The translations under genes and the position numbers were made by a program. A stretch of DNA of 64,000 nucleotides from Glossina fuscipes (lineage: Eukaryota > Arthropoda > Insecta > Diptera > Glossinidae): NCBI RefSeq assembly GCF_014805625.2, contig NW_023998464.1:2879622-2943621 (forward strand). Direction: 5' to 3'. Below are positions 60,396-64,000 of this stretch, in pieces; positions within the stretch are counted from its first letter, which is position 1, and the number at the start of each line of letters is the position of its first letter. Under the pieces are notes generated by a model. It was given only the letters and a program-made list of their open reading frames with translations, was not told where the DNA came from and searched no databases.

Positions 60396-62579
60396 TGCGA
60401 AGTTTGAAAACAGCCCCATTTTTCAGGAAAGGAAAAAATGTAGGCTACACGTACCGGGTCAACTATACGGCCACCGTGCTAGTTCTTTGCCAGAAAATGT
60501 ACAATATTTCCATTCTAAAGTAGAACAACAATCAAAAATTTATGGATTAGTTATGCCCCACAAGCTGAGTAGTCAATGTTATCACATAATATAGACGGCC
60601 TGAATTACAAAGAAAAAAAATGCCACGATAACGTAACCTAGTAGCCACCGCAATCTGGATCCTGATATATAATTTTTCCAATCATATTGAAATTTCATTG
60701 TAAAGAAAATTCTAAGCAAAAATAAAAATCTGCAGCCGCCATGACACGATGACAGCTCATTCGTCAACAGTGTAAGAGCACAAAGAAAATTTTCTTGAAC
60801 TTTTCACCCAAACAGCCGTCAATGGCAGAAAACTTCTACGAATTACTTACATATTGTATGTAAGTGTATGTGCTTGAATGTTCATATGCTTGCATGTCAG
60901 TTTATTGTACACTTGCATTCTGACGACGCCATGGGTGACGTTTCTTATAATATTGATGTACAGATATCTTTCTATATATGTAACGTATGTAGCTCTCTAT
61001 TGCTGATGATGCAACATCTTGGTGGACTTGTTATCTGTTATAAATGTTAATATGTCTAGAGAGCGAAGGACTAATAGAGAAAGAAACAAAGAAAAACATT
61101 ACAAAGACTTTTGAATATAAATAAAACTCTCAAATCGACAACGAGAAAATTCGTCAAGTAAAACCAGTCAAAGGAGATGTATTAAGCTACAAACAGCGTT
61201 TACCGTTTTAAATCTGCCGAGATTGCAGGACGCACAAGAGCTGCACAAGAGTAACGTGTCTAAGAAATTCTGTTTGCAGATAAAATATATATACATATAT
61301 ATATATATATATATTCTATATTGGCACTGATATTGTCTTGTGACTGCCTACGTGGGTACGAAGCAGATGACAGCTAGACGTCTAAGTAAAAGAATGTCTT
61401 AGAATTCAAAAAAGGGGGCAGAATGTTGATCTAGGACGTTTCTTATGACTCCTAACACAAATAGTGTATTCCTAATTCGTAGTTGATCACTAAGGGCTGT
61501 CTATTGCGCTCTTTCACGTAAAAATTTCTCCCATGAAATTTTTGATATATGACTCAATGTCTTGAGCTCGAAGCTATCGACGAAGAGCAGCAGACATCAA
61601 TATACGTTTTGGTGGTGGTCGTTTGTCCTTTCTCAACACCCACACATACGTGCTTGTGGGCAGCGCATGCATGCGAATGCAGTAAAGCGAACTTCTTATT
61701 TCTCTTCAGCTGCCATTTCACATCACACAAGTTTTTTGGAAACAACTTCAACATTTTCTCTAAAATCGTTGCGCTGCTTATTTCCTCAATGTTCCGCTTA
61801 GATGCTTTTTTTTTTTTTTTGCTTACATAAGTTGAACATTGATTCTTATGTGTATGCGTGTATGTATACAATATTTTTCACACCTTTAAAACGTGCCTTC
61901 GATATGTTTTTATTAATATCTGTAAATTTATCACCAACACCCAGCGACATGAAATATGTTCAACATTCATAAAAAACTTTTTTGAAGAGGTCAAAATAAT
62001 GTATGCTATACGTATACATATGTATACGTGGCACGACGAATTTCTTTCATTATTTTGAAATATTGCGATAAGAATTAATCTTCGAATATATTTATTAGAT
62101 TTCATGAAAAACTTTAAATTTCAATTGTCTTCTACGACGAAGGGAATCGACTATATGGAATTAATATCTGCAATCATTAACATGAAAACTCATGTTCAAC
62201 TTTGATTCCATTCTTTTGCCTAAATTATCTGCATCGCTAATTGGCATATATTACACGTCAGCGTATACCTAAGAATGCTGCTGTTCATATAACATTGTAA
62301 ACATATTATTGCTGCAGGATCGCCTACAGTGACCTACAGGACACTTTTAGATAAGAGAACAAAATCCTCCTGGGGTTTTTGCAATAGACGGCTTCAAGTT
62401 ACGTAACTTTAGTTAAGTTAATGTTAACCGAGTTTATCGAACCTTACGATTGAATGCATCCCGATCATTCTTCACTTGAAAGGATATTTATTGGAAAAAA
62501 TTGTACATTAATCGAAATATTTTCACCATTTTATACAACTTGTTCTCATCTTTGTATTGGAGTTGATATAATCATCGAC
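60396..62579. other. Mostly unclassified, low complexity in places
   Basis: 60.8-61.3 kb has TG/TA-rich words and a TA array (61285-61314). A T run at 61806-61820 underlies the overlapping frames at 61549-61871. No gene or recognisable repeat was found. Confidence 0.35.
61285..61314. repeat. (TA)n microsatellite
   Basis: An alternating TA tract with one AC interruption. Confidence 0.8.
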
Positions 62580-63150
62580 CCATTGTCGCATTTCTTCAGC
62601 ATTTCGAAGCTACAACAACTTTGTGTCTGTTAACCACGCTTTGTTGCAACAATATACGGATCAATTTGTTCAACCGATGTCGGTAAATATCTCAGTAAAC
62701 GTTTTATACGATTTTAACAGTTCGTAATACCCCACCCTTGCTGGTCTCGCCGTATGCACAGATGGATGGATGGCTCTGCTGAACTAAACCATAACTTTTT
62801 GCGCTTGGGATTGTCGTAGCAAAAGCACTTTTTCTCGCCAGTCACATAATGCTAAAGAAGGTTCTTCTTTTTCTTGCCGCGCGAGCAATGAAACGGCAAT
62901 ATTGAAACGGTATAAAATGGCATTTTCAACCAAATCGTATGGTAGCCATTTTCCTTTGTTTAAAATCTTCCCACCGGTCCATGACTAACGTCTGTATACA
63001 CCGAATAAGTCCATAATCCTAAATGGAAAACTTCTATTTTATATAGAGAGTTGGCAATATCATCGTATTTGATCATTGTGTATGCTGACGTTTCGCATTT
63101 TATCATTTCACCAATAGACGTCGCAAAATACATGCGAGCAGCTAGTATAT
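62580..63150 (-). mobile_element. Internally deleted mariner, copy 2
   Basis: It belongs to the same family as the element at 36.7-37.8 kb. Read on the minus strand: a GCGACGTCTATTG word and TATTCGGTGTATACAGACGT match copy 1 (37790 and 37650 regions). The sequence then jumps (near 62972) over the whole N-terminal part to the region before the first catalytic block, continues through CYDNPKRKK and YYELLKS, and jumps again to LRNAEEMRQWVDDYINSN, the C-terminal conserved block. With all three catalytic positions lost or deleted it can only have moved with help, or was deleted after insertion. The ends are approximate. Confidence 0.65.
62585..62970 (-). pseudogene. Mariner transposase remnant, copy 2
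   Basis: The remnant reads VTGEKKCFCYDNPKRKKLWF where active mariners have VTGDEKW..YDNPKRKKSW; the first catalytic Asp codon is missing. YYELLKSYKTFTEIFTDIG follows, with stops. A deletion removes the second and third catalytic blocks, and the frame resumes at LRNAEEMRQWVDDYIN. The N-terminal DNA-binding domain that is readable in copy 1 is absent. Confidence 0.6.
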
Positions 63151-64000
63151 ATATGCGTAAAGAAATAGTCCGTAGGTAACTAAAGCAATTAACATGAGTA
63201 TAGTTGGCATGGCCCGCCATTAGATACGCTACACCAGCTTAGTTATTCATACAACTGTGTCTTTTAAGTAGTGAAAGTGATTTCACTCTAACCTTTCCCA
63301 GCAGCCTTCGTCCTTGCGCCAAAACACTTCGGAGTACCAAGTTTCATCAAAATACCTGACAAATTACGACCTGTAGGATGCATGTATCCTACGAGTGCTG
63401 TAGGATATCAATATTCAGTGTGATTTTAATATAAATGAGATCTTATAGACGACGTACCCGTTCTATGCAGATAGTCTAGTTTTTTTTTTTTTGTAATGCA
63501 TTGGGTAGATGAGGTAATTGAATTTTTCGGGTGCATTTCTTCAACTGCATACAGTCATAATTCAGTGGACAAGCGTTGGATAACTGATGAATAGAAGGTA
63601 ATGCATATCGTCGCATTTCTTTTTCCTTTATTTGAAATAACCCATCAAAACCATATATGGGACATTTAGGTAAAATGAAATATTCGAGAAGCAAATAAGA
63701 AAATAAGACGGAATAGGGTAAGCATTACTAATGATTTGTATTCACTGCAGTGGTTTACAATCACTTTTTTTTCTTTATTAATAAATGTCGACAGTAATTA
63801 CTGTATGTATTTTTTTTTAAATTACCAACACATTCGCAAGAGTAAACACATATAATTTTAAGCTCTTGTATAGTTTGGTCTTTGCTTTCTTTCCTACTTT
63901 CTCAACACTTTAATCATCGCTTTGAACTGAACTTTTACTTCTGCTGCTTCTTATATATGTGTATGTATATATGCGCATATATATACATATATATATATAT
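63151..64000. other. Non-coding; TA-rich right edge
   Basis: No motif-bearing frame. T runs lie at 63480-63492 and 63811-63818, and an alternating TA/GC-interrupted tract spans 63953-64000 and continues beyond the window. Confidence 0.4.

Noticed and set aside
61549..61871. Overlapping frames on both strands
   Set aside because: Frames depend on a T run and CA/TG-rich words; no conserved motif.
1..64000. CRISPR array, operon or phage-like system
   Set aside because: No regularly spaced repeats, no tightly packed genes and no ribosome-binding pattern; the sequence has eukaryotic, fly-like features throughout.

Overview
The window looks like a stretch of AT-rich nuclear DNA from a higher fly (Diptera; an acalyptrate such as a tephritid fruit fly is my best guess, by inference). 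It has no bacterial gene organisation. Almost every open frame is short and lacks codon structure. What can be supported is transposon debris, tRNA-derived short repeats, dipteran dispersed repeats, microsatellites and a few possible exons. The retrotransposon proteins, the mariner relics, the CAA-rich leader-like sequences and the repeats with CCGTCTGTCCGTCTG-type cores all point to Diptera.

Layout. 1-460: two SINE copies head to tail. 1.7-2.2 kb: a long copy of dispersed repeat family A. 3.5-6.2 kb: A-rich, low-complexity DNA ending in a possible 5' leader exon (5937-6160) with a perfect splice donor. 6.9-13 kb: more family A copies and a tRNA-like fragment. 15.3-19.1 kb and 25.7-27 kb: homopolymer and dinucleotide-rich DNA that looks intronic or regulatory, with a leader-like CAA block and a 13-codon frame at 26.4 kb. 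30-35 kb: SINE, Tc1/mariner C-terminal and dispersed-repeat fragments. 36.7-37.8 kb: a decayed mariner. 42.7-43.3 kb: a family B repeat. 46.9-50.9 kb: a non-LTR retrotransposon on the minus strand with ORF1 (PHD-like finger), endonuclease and reverse transcriptase, dead from frameshifts and from a deletion that removes the catalytic palm. 54.3-55.3 kb: repeat A and the tail of another LINE. 56.3-56.8 kb: a possible exon with splice acceptor, start-stop uORF and signal peptide. 57.6-60.4 kb: a nest of unclassified and dispersed repeats. 62.6-63.15 kb: a second mariner of the same family as the first, with internal deletions.

How it may fit together. If the 6160 donor and the 56317 acceptor belong to one gene, most of the window is one ~50 kb first intron filled with old repeats and low-complexity regulatory-type DNA, and the first coding exon encodes a secreted or membrane protein. 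That link is inference. No complete conserved host gene, rRNA, functional tRNA, CRISPR array or operon was seen. The transposons are all inactive relics.
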